Source of the DNA: Semisulcospira habei
Lineage: Eukaryota; Mollusca; Gastropoda; Semisulcospiridae
Length of the DNA stretch: 64,000 nucleotides
Assembly: GCA_036245525.1 (NCBI GenBank)
Contig: BTPG01000007.1
Span: 123,043,375 to 123,107,374 of the forward strand
Reading direction: 5' to 3'
Positions 1-10,825 of this stretch are shown in pieces; positions within the stretch are counted from its first letter, which is position 1; the number at the start of each line of letters is the position of its first letter. The position numbers and the translations under genes were made by a program. The notes beneath the pieces were generated by a model that did not search any database, was not told where the DNA came from, and saw only the letters and a program-made list of their open reading frames with translations.

Positions 1-225
1 TTACCAAATTGCCAGCCCATGACAGAGAAAGGGCATGCAGCATTACTCTCCCCCGTCAGCTGGCTACCCCACAGGGAAACGTTATATGCTTGCTTGTTTG
101 TCCCACAGTCAGTGCCCCCCCCCCCCACCCCCCCACCCCTCCCCCATTCCCCTATTTCTCCCAGTCACTGTGAAACATCACTAGTGTCTTGTTTCAGAGG
201 GGCTAGAAGAAATGAGTTCTGTACA

Positions 226-305
226 TTAACTCATTTGCAGCCAGCCGCATCCGGATGTGCGGCTTACGCCGCGCATCTGAATGAGGTTGGCCGCGAATGA
301 GTTAA
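226..305. mobile_element. Palindromic MITE, family E (TTAA-bounded)
   Basis: An 80-bp element runs from TTAACTCATTTG to AATGAGTTAA, with inner inverted arms around CGCATCCGGATG and GCGGCTTACGCCGC. Termini and size match the other family E copies (24725, 28393, 36459, 41990). Its right TTAA (302-305) is also the left TTAA of the next element. It is too short to encode protein; a piggyBac-like non-autonomous element is inferred from the TTAA borders. Confidence 0.75.
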
Positions 306-486
306 CCCCTCAACCCTTTCACTGCTGAGAAAACTGCAAGAGACTGCGGGGGCTCATGAGGATCTACGCCTCTTGCTGAGACCAATTTGTATGCACGTTT
401 TTTTGGGACAGTTTTGACTTTTGGCCGCTGAATGAACAAAGATTTCAGAAACAAAAATGTTCGTACAGTGGCAGGGAAGGGCTTAA
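302..486. mobile_element. Palindromic MITE, family B, left hairpin arm deleted
   Basis: It runs from TTAACCCCTCAACC to GGGAAGGGCTTAA. The right arm GCGGGGGCTCATGAGGATCT is intact and is followed by the family B flank GCTGAGACCAATTTGTATG; most of the left arm is missing. Compare the complete copy at 11769-11999. Confidence 0.7.
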
Positions 487-719
487 TTGAGTCACATGGT
501 GAAACCCCATTTCTCTACCCAGTCCTGTGGTTAATGTGTACTATTTCTACCTGCATATGCCTAATCTATTTTATGTAAACAAAAATGTTCGTAGAGTGGC
601 AGGGAAGGGCTTAATTGAGTCGCATGGCGAAAACCCATTTCTCTACCCAGTCCTGTGGTTAATGTGTGCTATTTCTACCAGCATAATTTTTTTTATGCCT
701 AATCTATTTTATGTAACCT
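451..719. repeat. Tandem duplication, about 129-bp unit, two copies
   Basis: ACAAAAATGTTCGTA, followed by GTGGCAGGGAAGGGCTTAAT and ending in CTAATCTATTTTATGTAA, occurs twice in tandem with few differences. The unit contains the right end of the family B element at 302-486, so the duplication postdates that insertion. Confidence 0.85.
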
Positions 720-1680
720 ATTTTGCTGGGCCCCAGTGACGGACAATTACTAGGGAGTTTTCTGTACGCGATCTTGCAATAAAATGTGGTATAATAATAA
801 TAATACATAGTATTTATAAAGCGCATTTCTCATAGTAGTTTATAATATAACTCAATGCGCAAAAAGTTTGGTATATTATATTACATCAGATGTGCTACCA
901 TGTTTGTATGGGTATTTGTGTCATGACGGTTTGTAATTTTCGAACTTATGGCGGAAAGTCGTCGGGTCCAAATTCAGAGACCAATGCAAGTTTGGGCTGG
1001 AACAGGTAGTTTTTGTCTACCGTATTTAAAAAAATACGGTAGACTTTGAAACGGGGCTAGTCGGAGCGCATTTTGGAGCCTGCACATGACGTTTCTGGCG
1101 CGTGGGGCAGAAATTCTGGTAAAAAAGTAACAAGATAAAAATGACGTCACGTCTAGCGACGCAAACCTTGTTAGAGAATTTCTTTTTGGCGCCAGTGCCG
1201 CGCTCGCTCGCGCGCGTGTGTGTGTGTGTGTGTGTGTGACAGCGACTGGAGCCAGCGTTTGTTTATGGACATGTTTTAAAATTTAGGATATTGTCCTGAA
1301 AAGAATTATCTCGAGCCCTTTTTTTTTTGATGTTTTGATTTAGATGCTCATTGACGAGAAAATGGCCGTTTCACCAAAAAAACGGTTAATTCGCACTGGA
1401 GTCCGTAATTTTTCTTATTTTTACTAGATATTTTGCATATAGCTTGATACAAGGGAGATATTTAATGAGTTCGTCAACCAGCATTGTACCTCTAGAACTT
1501 TTTGAGTGACAATTAAACATATTTTGGCTCACCTGCGAAGCAAAAGTTAGTCTGTGTTCTGGGCCAGTGGTCGTTCGTCCGCCGTCGTCCGAGGCAAACT
1601 TTAACGTTAGCACTTTCTCAGAGACATTTCAAGCTACGGTCTTCAAACATGGTCCAAGGATACTTTGTGTACTCCAACTT
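720..1680. other. Intergenic, no gene seen; retroposon tail and (TG)n
   Basis: At 790-850 there is a reverse-oriented (ATT)n plus GCGC-type retroposon 3' tail (AATAATAATAATAC then TATTTATAAAGCGC). At 1213-1238 there is a CG/TG-rich microsatellite. AAATACGGTAGAC occurs inverted at 1018-1046. No coding-like frame was recognised. Confidence 0.5.
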
Positions 1681-1682
1681 CA

Positions 1683-2515
1683 GTGACCTCTCACATATGT
1701 CAAGGTCACAGGTGATCGGGAAATATATCAAAAATAGCTAGTTCTGGACTTAATTTAATTTTTCTGAAATACTATTCACAACTTCAAACACAAACTTGGT
1801 ACAAAGATACCTGATGGTAAGACCTTTAGACACACCCTAATTTGGTTGATCTCTCGGAAAGGTCAAGGGTCACAAGAGCTCAAGAAATAGGTTTAAAATC
1901 GTCATATTTATATAAAAAAGTTTTTTCCTCAAATACTACTCACAACTTCAAACCAAAACTTGGTACAAAGATACCTGATGGTAAGACCTTTCTATGTATA
2001 CTAATTTGGTTGAACCCTCGGAAAGGTCAAGGGTCACGAGAGCTCAAGAAATAGGTCCAAAATCACCATATTTTGACAAAAGATGTTTTTTCTCAAGTAC
2101 TATTCACTACTTCAAACCCAAACTTGCTACAGAGATATCTGATGGTAAGACCTATCTATGCATACTAATTTGGATGACCCCTTAGAAAGGTCAAAGGTCA
2201 AAAGAGCTCAGGAAATAGGTAAAAAATAGCCATATTTTGACAAACCCAAACTTGCTACAGAAATGCCCGATGGTAAGACCTATCTATGCATACTAATTTG
2301 GATGACACCTCAGAAAAGGTCAAGGGTCACAATAGGTCAACAAATGGGTATACAATGCCAATAATTGTAGTTATTATCATCATTTTTGCAAACTTATCAG
2401 TCAAATTTGGGACAAAGGTAGCTGATGATAAGACATTCCTATGTATCCTAATTTAGTTGACTCATCGCAAAGGTCAAGGGTCACAGGGGTTTCACAGATG
2501 TGTGAAAATTGATTA
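1683..2515. repeat. Diverged tandem array, about 164-bp unit, 5-6 copies with DR1-like motifs
   Basis: AACTTGGTACAAAGATACC-like segments recur at about 1791, 1956, 2122, 2248 and 2404. Each is followed by CTAATTTGG and a direct-repeat motif AGGTCAAGGGTCA or AGGTCAAAGGTCA at 1860-1872, 2024-2036, 2188-2200, 2317-2329 and 2471-2483. That motif is the consensus DR1 (two hexamers, one-base spacer) bound by RXR/HNF4-type nuclear receptors. A regulatory role is inference only. Confidence 0.8.
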
Positions 2516-2682
2516 ATTTTTGAGAAAACATGGATTTTGTTAGTGCAGAAGACATCCATTACTGTCAGACGTGTGGACCGGTCGATACACGTGAGCCATA
2601 AGGGCTTTGCCTTTCTTGTTGACAAAATATATTTTCACCTTTTTGGGATTAATTTCACGAATTATATGTGTTAATCTTAAAA

Positions 2683-3030
2683 CAATTGAATCTTCTTTAC
2701 GAAAAAAAAAAAAACAATCTTCTCATTAATAATCGCATGATTTGCATAAGCCTTCAGTTTGTCTCGGCCGTCAGGTATGATTAGGTGAATTGTGACCTGT
2801 GTGCCCTAGGTGTGAAAATCAGACAATTTTCTGCACCACTTTTTTCGGAGTCATTTGTAACAGCTAAAATAAATTAAAATTTTCTTTTACGAAAAAAGTG
2901 ATCTTCTCATTAATACCCGCATGATTTTTCATAGACCGTGTTTGCATAAGCCTGCTATTTTTCCCGGCCCGGGGGTAGGATTTGGTCAAATTGTGACCTG
3001 TAAGCTCTAGGCGTGAAAATCAACAAGAAA
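2683..3030. repeat. Tandem duplication, about 180 bp, two diverged copies
   Basis: Both copies share CTTCTCATTAATA, CGCATGATTT, TTTGCATAAGCC, AATTGTGACCTGT and TAGGTGTGAAAATCA in the same order. They begin near 2690 and 2870. No coding potential is seen. Confidence 0.7.
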
Positions 3031-3140
3031 ATTGCAAAGTTGATACTCTGATACGTCAATTGTTAGTACTGCGATGAGTGACGTATAACATTGAGTCGTC
3101 ACTATGAACACGGCGTCTTGGGACTAATGATGCCATGACG

Positions 3141-3200
3141 TGAACAAGCTATTCTGACCCCACCCTTGAATGATCATGGTCGATCTGTCCTAAGAATTTG
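3141..3200. mobile_element. Fragment of family A palindrome (right half)
   Basis: It contains AAGCTATTCTGACCCCACCC, then TTGAATGATCATGGTCGATC, matching the right arm of family A. The left arm is absent. Confidence 0.6.
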
Positions 3201-3304
3201 ATGTAAACATCAGTGGATGTCTACAGAAATTGATAATGTACCCATCAGGTTGTTATGAATTGATCAGTGTAATATATTTAGGAGTGCTCATGTCCACGGG
3301 GATA

Positions 3305-3605
3305 GTTAGTTATTTGGGTTTAACGCCGAGCAGGCAACTAAGGCCATCTCACGGCGGTGTCCATGGGGAAATGACATATCACTTTCATGCATGAAATGCC
3401 AGAGCGAGCCCCACTATATAGATTAATCTGGGTCACTTTGGCGTGGCAACATTGTGTGACAAGCGACAATGCTCAGGCAGGTGGTTCGGTGGGTGGGAGG
3501 AGGGCGTACGCTGCATCGACATCACATGCTTTGTAAAGCGCTTTGAGCCTGGCCGTGGGGATTTAGCGCTAGATGAAAACCCTTTAATATTATTAGTAGT
3601 AGTTA
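3305..3605 (+). mobile_element. SINE-like or 5'-truncated LINE 3' end
   Basis: It starts near TTTGGGTTTAACGCCGAGC and ends with TTTGTAAAGCGCTTTGAGCC, a GCGCTAGATGAAA segment and an ATT/AGT-rich tail. That 3' structure is typical of L2/CR1-type elements and their SINEs, and is like the tail of the LINE ending at 48384. The 67-aa open frame inside is not considered real. Confidence 0.65.
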
Positions 3606-3935
3606 TAGTGCCTCAAAATGACAATTACATTTTATGTGCCATGTAACACTTAACAGTAACTCTTTTTAACGGTGTAACACTCTAATTCTCACGACAGATC
3701 GACCTGGGTCGATCTTGAATCAGAATTATTTTAGCCTCCTACACAGGTAAGTTATTGTCACAGGAAAAATCGTCAGATGTGCATTATGTTTTGTAGTGTG
3801 TCAAATAGTTACTTAATTCAGTGACATGCATACTCAGGTTTATTCACGTCTTTCCTGCCTACAATCGTGTGTGTGCGCTATGTTCTGTACTTGACAAAAG
3901 AATATCACATGTCTTCAGTTTATTATATTGTCTGA

Positions 3936-4302
3936 TTAACCCCTTTACTGCAGCACATTTTGCGTTGTCATTCTGACACTGGTCACCTACCAAGTTCCAA
4001 TCAGCGTAAAGCAGAACATATAGATGGAGTTAGCCAATGTGTATTACACATACCATGGCTAACTGTGGCAGCTGTTACCACATTTGGCACCAAGGTTGAG
4101 GTTCACAACTTGGGGTGATGTCCTCAGTAATGATGACCATGATAGTTCAAGTATGGTGCCAAAATAGCTTGGTGCCTGAATACCATGATAGTTCAAGGGT
4201 GGTGCCAGAATAGCTTGGCGCCTTAAGGCGCCAAGCTATTCTGGCACCACCCTTGAACTATCATGGTCGATCCGTCTCCTGCAGTACAGTCGGGGCTGAA
4301 TA
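3936..4302. mobile_element. Palindromic MITE, family A, with an 84-bp perfect palindrome
   Basis: The left border is TTAACCCCTTTACTGCAG at 3936. Bases 4183-4266 are a perfect inverted repeat centred on CCTTAAGG; each 42-nt arm contains TTCAAGGGTGGTGCCAGAAT then AGCTTGGCGCC. A second, diverged left arm sits just upstream (4137-4178), so the arm was duplicated. The right end (GTCGGGGCTGAAT) has lost its TTAA. Family A is the commonest palindrome in the window. Confidence 0.85.
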
Positions 4303-6151
4303 CATTTTGACAGTAGTAGACTTTTTTCTTGACAAACACAACTTTTCTTTGATCATATTGTGATAAGAACTGCTTACCTCTAGCTGATAATGATGGAATA
4401 ATTGTGTATTATGTTGATGTTGGAAACGTTTACACGATTTGTGTGTTCACATATGCTGTCTCTACTTTCAGAATCATTCTTTTAAATGACATCTACCTGT
4501 CTCTGCCAAAATTTATTTGTGCACCTATAGTCTTCAAGTTTGTACTTAAAGTGACATCTTAACTGACAAATTGTTGTTTTACATGTACTTCTGTACACGT
4601 ATATCGTTATTTCTTTATGAATTACTGTTTTAGTTTCAGGGCAATCTGTGTACACATGTCTACTGGTAATTGTTGTGTCAATATACAAATACCTATGGTT
4701 ACTGTGTTCTCTCAGTATACAATTAGAACTATGTATGATGTGATATGGTGTATTTTAAGATAAAGTAGAACACTTTCGATCTGTTAATAAACTTTATGGA
4801 AGTTTTTTTTTCTGTGAAATTTGTTGATTGTTTTGTTTGATTGACATATAGATTCTTTTGCTCTGCGATATCCTTCAGCAGTTGTTTTCAAATACATGTG
4901 CAACAATACCAGTTATGTTAACCCTTTACATCCTGATACACTCTAATATGAGATAAATTTGACCATGATAGTTCAAGGGTCCTCGCGCTGGGACCATATG
5001 GCGTTGAGGCACGTCCCCTGGGTGGTGGATAGGGGGTCCCTCGTGAGAGGGGTGCACCGAATGAAATAAGGTGCCGTGAACCAACATGGTCTAAGGGAAG
5101 GTGACCCCGACAGAAAACTCCTGGTCCTCCTAGTAAGGGGGTTGGGCATGGGGGTAGCTTCCCCACCCTGCAAAAAAGGAAATAGCTACAAAAACGCCGA
5201 CGAAAAGACTAACAGTAATTCCTTTCCTGGAGGAGGAAGGTTCTTCTACCAGAAGACTTATGACGTCCTGTGGTGAAAGCCGGAAGTCTTCGGAAGCCAC
5301 AGGACCGAGCCGCCTCTCTCTATCCAGGGACACAACCATGGGCACATGGAACGTCAAGACCATGTGCCAGAGCGGCAAGGCCGCCCAGATAGCAGCGGAA
5401 ATGCAAAAGTACAACCTTTCCCTGCTAGGTATCAGTGAAGCCAGATGGACGCAGTCTGGCCAGAAAAGGCTGTTAAGTGGGGAGATGATTCTGTATTCAG
5501 GTCACGAAGAGGAGAATGCCCCCCATACAGAAGGAGTAGCATTCATGCTGTCACCAGTGGCACAGAGAGCGCTGATTGGCTGCGAACCTCTTGGGCCAAG
5601 AATTATCACAGCAGCCTTTAGAACCAAGAAAAAGCTCAAGCTGAACGTCATCCAGTGTTATGCGCCCACTAATGACAGTGACGAGGAAGAGAAACAAGAG
5701 TTCTACGACCGACTCCAGAGTGCCGTGGACAAATGTGCGGAGCGAGACATCACCATCGTCATGGGCGATTTTAATGCCAAAATAGGGGAGGACAACACCG
5801 GATACGAAGAGGTGATGGGGAGACAGGGACTAGGCTCGGAGATGAGTGAGAACGGGGAGAGGTTTGTAGACTTTTGTGCTCTAAACCGACTTGTCATTGG
5901 AGGCAGCATCTTCCCACACAGAAGAATACACAAAGCAACTTGGGTCTCACCTGACCATACAACAGAGAACCAAATAGACCATATCTGCATTAGCAAGAAA
6001 TTTAGAAGATCCCTTCAAGATGTTCCAGTGAGGAGGGGAGCAGATGTCGCCTCAGACCACCATCTGCTTACCTTAAGAATGAAGCTCAAGCTAAAGAAAA
6101 GCCGCACAGAGACAACAAGAAGACAGCGCTATAATGCAGGCCTCCTGAGAG

Positions 6152-6538
6152 GCCCCCACCCGGGTCTGCCCTGGGGGACTTGGGTGGGGTTAGGTACTTT
6201 TTAGTTCCCAGGGTCACCCTGGTCAGCCCCACAGGGTGAGTTTTTCTCTCTATTCTGGGGCATGTGTTTGTGTCTACCCTTTGTCCATTCACCTGTATTT
6301 GCCTTTTTAAAACTCTCCCTACTGTCTGCACTGCCTGTAGCTCTTGATATTGGATGTGTGTTGCTAAATGGTCATAGCTTTATTTAGGCCCCATGTGTTA
6401 GGTTTATTTAACGTATTTGACCGGCTGGCGACATACATTTAATGTTCTGTTTAGTTTTTCTTTTTCACAAGCAGTGCAGGCACGTCCTGAGAAAGCCTTG
6501 TTGCTGTCGGGACGTTAGGCAATGTACAATCAATCAAT
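6152..6538 (+). mobile_element. Short non-LTR retroposon inserted in the LINE
   Basis: The 387-bp insert is flanked by an 11-bp duplication CCTCCTGAGAG (6141-6151, 6539-6549). It ends in AGAAAGCCTTGTTG, GGGACGTTAGGCAAT and (CAAT)n, a conserved retroposon 3' end. It has no protein-coding content. It is either a SINE or a 5'-truncated LINE 3' UTR. Confidence 0.8.
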
Positions 6539-6710
6539 CCTCCTGAGAGAAACTGGAGTTAGAGAAGAGTTCAAACTGGTGCTGTTCAACCGGTTTCAAG
6601 CGCTACAGGAGCTAGTAAATGAAGAGGCAGTCACCACAGAGCAGCAGTGGAAGGCAGTTAGAGAGGCGCTGAACTCAACCTGCAAAGACACTGTAGGGTT
6701 CAGGAAACAC

Positions 6711-7338
6711 TTCTTCTTCTTCTTCTCGAACGCCGTCACACTTGGAGTTTGGCTCTCAAAATGAAATCTGTGGTCTTCTGTAGCGCCTCCACAGGCCCGT
6801 ACAGTTTCTCTTGTAGAGTGGCGGGCTTCGGCCATATCTCCTCCCTCAGCGGCTGGTGGTTCCCACAGTCCAGGAGGATGTGCTCTGCGGTCTGCTCTGC
6901 TTCTCCACAAGGGCACAGGGGAGATGGCACGAGGTGGAAGCGTCTGTGCAGGTGGAAATTGAGTCGGTTGTGCCCGGTCCTCAGACGAAAGATGGTCACC
7001 TGCTCTTGTCTGGACAGCTGATGGTAACTGTCTAGGGGCCGTTGTGGTGGTCTGTACACAGACTTAATGATGGTCTTCATCTCTGTGAAGCTGACTCCAT
7101 TTTCATCTTGTTCTTTCTCTGCGCCCACTTTTGCCATTCTGTCAGCTTCTTCATTGCCGTAAATGCCACAGTGTGAAGGGATCCACTGCAGCACCAGTCT
7201 GGTGCACTTGATGTTTTGCAGTGCCTCTTGTAGACGTGGCAGTTTGCTTGGTGTTGCTGCCTCAAGGACAGACATGGCATCAGTAAGGAAGACAATCTGG
7301 GCATCAGGGTCTGCAGTGCCACTAAGGGTGTTAGCTGC
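6711..7338 (-). mobile_element. 5'-truncated LINE fragment with RNase H domain
   Basis: The 628-bp insert is flanked by a 13-bp duplication GTTCAGGAAACAC (6698-6710, 7339-7351). It is in reverse orientation, so its (GAA)n tail reads TTCTTCTTC at 6711. The - strand frame 7275-6736 has QWIPSHCGIYGNEEAD, the C-terminal part of the RNase H domain of I- or Jockey-group LINEs, then a Cys-rich segment (CPCGEAEQTAEHILLDC). The N-terminal endonuclease and RT are absent. Confidence 0.85.
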
Positions 7339-9466
7339 GTTCAGGAAACACCATCACAAGGACTGGCTGTCGGCACAGACCTTGAAGAAGATAGAAGTGA
7401 GGAAGCAGAAGAAAGCAGTTGTCAACAACAGTCGCACGAGAGCAGCCAAAGCAAGGGCACAGGAGAAATACTCGGAAGCCAGCCGCGAGGTGAAGAGGAG
7501 TATCAGGGCAGACAAGAGGGCCTACACAGACAGCCTGGCAGAAAAGGCAGCAGGCAGCGGCAACATGAAACAGCTCTACGACATTACCAGAAGATTGTCG
7601 GGCAAGTATGGCCATACAGAAAGACCAGTAAAAGACAAAGAAGGCAAGCCTATTGCAGACAGAGCAGACCAACTCGACAGATGGGCTGAGTATTTTGAAG
7701 AGTTACTGAACAGACCTAGCCCACCCGACCCACCAGACATCCAGCCGGCAGAGACCGACCTACCCATCAGCTGTGACAGACCCAGCCGGGAAGAGATCAG
7801 AAGAGCAGTGGCATTTTTGAAGAATGGCAAAGCAGCAGGGCCAGATGGCATCCCAGCGGAGTCTCTGAAAGCAGACCTAGAGACAACAGTGGAGATGCTG
7901 TACCCACTGTTTGGAAAGATCTGGGAAGAGGAGGTGATGCCGGCTGACTGGAAGGAAGGGTACCTAATCAAGCTTCCCAAGAAAGGCGACCTCAGCAAGT
8001 GTTCCAACTACAGAGGAATCACCTTGCTGTCAGTACTAGGAAAGGTCTTCAACAGGATCATCCTAGAGAGAATGAAGAGCTCCGTTGACCCCCAGCTGAG
8101 AGACCAGCAAGCAGGATTCAGGAAGAACCGATCATGTACAGACCAGATCGCCACTCTCCGCATCATCGTGGAACAGTCTCTGGAGTGGAGCTCCCCGCTG
8201 TACGTCAACTTTGTGGATTATGAGAAAGCATTTGACAGCGTGGACCGAGAGACTCTGTGGAAACTCCTACGACACTACGGTGTACCCACAAAGCTCGTCC
8301 GCCTGATCAAGAGCAGCTATGATGGCATGACATGTCGCGTGATCCACGAAGGGCAGTTCACCAGGGAGCTCCAGGTCAGAACTGGTGTCAGGCAGGGGTG
8401 TCTGCTGTCTCCGTTCCTCTTCCTACTGGCCATAGACTGGGTCATGAAGATGACCACAGAGCACAGACGAAGTGGAATACAGTGGACACTGTGGACACAG
8501 CTTGACGACCTCGATTTTGCAGACACGACTTGGCATTACTGTCCCACACTCATCAACAAATGCAGGACAAGACCACGAGGCTTGCTGACATCTCGTCCCA
8601 AGTGGGCCTCGCCATTCACAAACAGAAAACAAAGACAATGAGGCTGAACGCAACCAGGGAAGAACCAGTCTTGCTTGCTGGCACCCCGTTGGAGGAAGTG
8701 GAGTCCTTCACCTATCTTGGGAGCATCATAGACAAAAAAGGCGGCACTGATGCAGATGTCAGAGCACGAATCGGTAAAGCCAGAGCAGCCTTTCTCCAGT
8801 TGAAAAAAGTGTGGAGTTCCAAAGAGCTGTCACAACACACCAAAGTCCGGATTTTCAACTCCAATGTAAAAGCAGTTCTCCTATATGGAGCAGAGACTTG
8901 GAGATTGACAAAAACCACAGTCAACAGAGTACAGACCTTCATGAACAGTTGCTTTAGAAGAATTTTGAAAATCCACTGGCCAGAGAAGATCAGCAACGTC
9001 AGACTCTGGGAGAGAACAGAGCAGATAACAGCAGAGAATGAAATTGGGCGAAGAAGATGGGGATGGATCGGTCACAGTCTGAGAAAGCCAGCTTCCAGTA
9101 TCACTAGGCAGGCATTGTCATGGAACCCCCAGGGAAAGAGGAAAAGAGGTAGGCCGAGAAACTCCTGGCGTCGAGACCTCCAAGCAGACATCAAGAGACT
9201 GGGAACCACCTGGAGTAGAATCGAAGGAGAAGCACAGGACAGGAGTTGCTGGAGGTCTCTCGTCGACGGCCTATACCCGGGTAGGGGTGACAGGCGTAAG
9301 TAAGTAAGTAAGTTCAAGGGTGGTGCCAGAACAGCTTGGCGCCCAGTGGCGCAAAGCTGTCTTGCCAGCACCACCCTATAACTATTATGGTCAGTCTATC
9401 ATTGGAACTGAAATGTAGCCTTCATAGGACAACTCACTAATCTGATAAAAATCAGGATGTAAAGGG

Positions 9467-9687
9467 TTAACCCATATACTGGGGCTAAAAGCTTCAAATT
9501 TGTACACTGGCATATGCAAGCTACATTATAGTACTTACAGATAAGGATATAGACCAATGGCTTTAGTTCAAGGGTGGTGCCAGAATAGCTTGGCGCATTG
9601 ATGCGCCAAGCTATTCTGGCACTACCCTTGACCTATTTTTGTCAAAGTTATTTCAGACACTGGTGTATTCCGAATGATAAGGGTTAA
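9467..9687. mobile_element. Palindromic MITE, family A, complete
   Basis: It runs from TTAACCCATATACTGG to AATGATAAGGGTTAA, with the core TTCAAGGGTGGTGCCAGAAT, centre GGCGCATTGATGCGCC, and the matching arm. The centre differs from the usual GGCGCC but is itself symmetric. Confidence 0.85.
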
Positions 9688-9694
9688 TCAGTGA

Positions 9695-9883
9695 TTGAAT
9701 GATGTGGTAGTTGCTTTTGCAAATGATCACAGAAAGGTATCACAATTATGTAACTATAGCTTGAATGAAGGCACAATGGAAATATTTGCTAGAAAACCAC
9801 TGTCAGAGTTGGCAAAAGACCGGCAAGAAAGTGCGGTTACCCCTTCTTCCTTTTGGAGAGTCACAGAAAGGGGAAGAATTGCT
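9695..9883 (+). other. Short open frame, no recognised gene
   Basis: An 80-codon frame starts at 9695 and runs into the next MITE at 9884. No domain, signal peptide or splice pattern supports it as a gene. Confidence 0.3.
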
Positions 9884-10084
9884 TTAACCCGTTACATCCT
9901 GAGGTTGATTAAAAAAAAAATGCTTATTGTTCTATGAAGGCTTACAGATTAGGAGATAAATCAAGCATTTTAGTTGAAGGGTGGTGCTAAAATAGCTTGG
10001 CGCCAAGCTTTTCTGGCGCCACCTTTGAACTATGATGGTCTAATATATTTCAAGCAATGAGTGTATCAGGATGAAATGGGTAAA
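9884..10084. mobile_element. Palindromic MITE, family A, shortened centre
   Basis: It begins TTAACCCGTTACATCCTGA and ends ATCAGGATGAAATGGGTAA (right TTAA decayed). One GGCGCC half of the centre is lost, leaving AATAGCTTGGCGCCAAGCTT. Confidence 0.8.
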
Positions 10085-10217
10085 AACAAACAAACAACAA
10101 ACAGCAGCAACAAACACACACTAAGTTAAGAAACATGTAAGTTGGTTCTTTCTTTGAAAAATAATATTTAAGAAAAATTCAAAGGAAAATAAACAAATGG
10201 ACGATTATAATAGTTTT

Positions 10218-10283
10218 TACCAGAATAGCTAAGAACCACCCTCAAACTGTCGTGGTCGAGTCGTCTCTTGTAGTGTGTCTCCT
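10218..10283. mobile_element. Family A right-half fragment
   Basis: It holds CCAGAATAGCT, AACCACCCTCAAACTGTC, TGGTCGAGTCGTCTC and TTGTAGTGTGTC, in the order of a family A right arm. Confidence 0.55.
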
Positions 10284-10497
10284 TCAGCGCACAAATGGCT
10301 GTCTTCTGCCTTCACAGAGTAGTCTTCACCATTGGCGCCAGAATATGCAGAAAGAATGTGTATGCACTTGTTTTCCACCTTGCTAATCGCGGAAGTTTCA
10401 TTACAACTTTTGCTATGCATCCTGTACTGGCTGCACTGTTAGTAATTATAACACGATAGTTGATGATTTTGTCCTGTCGAGATAAACTAAACAAGCC

Positions 10498-10590
10498 AGT
10501 TGCAAGAGGCATAGATCCTCATGAGCCCCCGCAGTTGCGGGGGCTCATGAGGATCTATGCGCATGCCTCTTGCTGCCACCGCTTTGTGTT
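10498..10590. mobile_element. Family B palindrome
   Basis: The arms TGCAAGAGGCATAGATCCTC then ATGAGCCCCCGC flank the centre AGTTGCGG. The right arm carries a small insertion (GCGCAT) near its end at 10560. Confidence 0.8.
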
Positions 10591-10619
10591 CATGTTCAAC
10601 ATGTTCACGGTGAATCTGT

Positions 10620-10686
10620 GTCAACACCAAAGAGCCCAAACCGTCCAAGGAAGTTCCTTGGACGGTTTGGGCTCTTTGATGTTGAC
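10620..10686. repeat. Separate near-perfect palindrome beside family B
   Basis: CAAAGAGCCCAAACCGTCC, then AAGGAAGTTCCTT, then the inverted copy to CTCTTTGATGTTGAC. Arms are about 30 nt. Family B flanks contain the related ACCGTCCAAGAAACATGG, so this may be a rearranged family B flank. Confidence 0.75.
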
Positions 10687-10767
10687 ATAGATTTCAGAAA
10701 CGAAATTTGCGACCAGTGACATCCATGCAAGCAACGCTCGATCGCCCTAACATAAACATAGCAAGAC

Positions 10768-10825
10768 ATATAGTTCATGAGCCCCCGCAGGTCGAGGGTT
10801 TTTGAGGATCCATGCCATTTTCAGA
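10768..10825. mobile_element. Family B fragment
   Basis: TTCATGAGCCCCCGCAGGTC then TTTGAGGATCCATGCC; the right arm is degraded. Confidence 0.5.

Larger units (their letters stand above)
5260..9303 (+). pseudogene. LINE polyprotein (endonuclease plus reverse transcriptase), broken
   Basis: 5260-6140 encodes an endonuclease/exonuclease/phosphatase domain: GTWNVKT near the start, SEARWTQSG, YAPTNDSDEE, MGDFNAK (catalytic Asp and Asn) and SDHH at the end; the likeliest initiator is the ATG at 5338. After the two insertions, 7352-8525 encodes RT motifs: GKAAGPDGIP, YRGITLL, AGFRKNRSC, VDYEKAFDSVD (first catalytic Asp) and GVRQGCLLSP. At about 8525 the second catalytic motif reads DFADT instead of FADD and the frame shifts. 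The tail continues in another frame (8530-9303: LYGAETW, RRWGWIGHSLR). The changed catalytic residue, the frameshift and the insertions mean no active enzyme. Confidence 0.85.
4981..9311 (+). mobile_element. RTE/BovB-like non-LTR retrotransposon, near full length, dead
   Basis: It is flanked by a 10-bp target-site duplication GTTCAAGGGT (4971-4980, 9312-9321) and ends in (TAAG)n, a short tandem tail typical of RTE-type LINEs. It encodes an AP-type endonuclease, then a reverse transcriptase, then a C-terminal region. Two later insertions (6152-6538 and 6711-7338) interrupt it. RTE-like membership is assigned from the general look of the endonuclease and C-terminus and from the tail, and was not checked by a tree. 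Confidence 0.85.
4918..9470. mobile_element. Palindromic MITE, family A, split by a LINE insertion
   Basis: The left piece 4918-4980 starts TTAACCCTTTACATCCTGA; the right piece 9312-9470 ends TCAGGATGTAAAGGGTTAA. These are inverted copies of each other. The hairpin arm GTTCAAGGGT is duplicated on both sides of the LINE (4971-4980 and 9312-9321). The right TTAA (9467-9470) is shared with the next element. Confidence 0.9.

Noticed and set aside
5703..5996. Minus-strand frame opposite the LINE endonuclease
   Set aside because: Shadow of the real plus-strand coding frame; no homology.
226..9687. CRISPR-like array of regularly recurring palindromes
   Set aside because: Spacing is irregular, families differ, the DNA is eukaryotic and borders are TTAA; these are MITEs.
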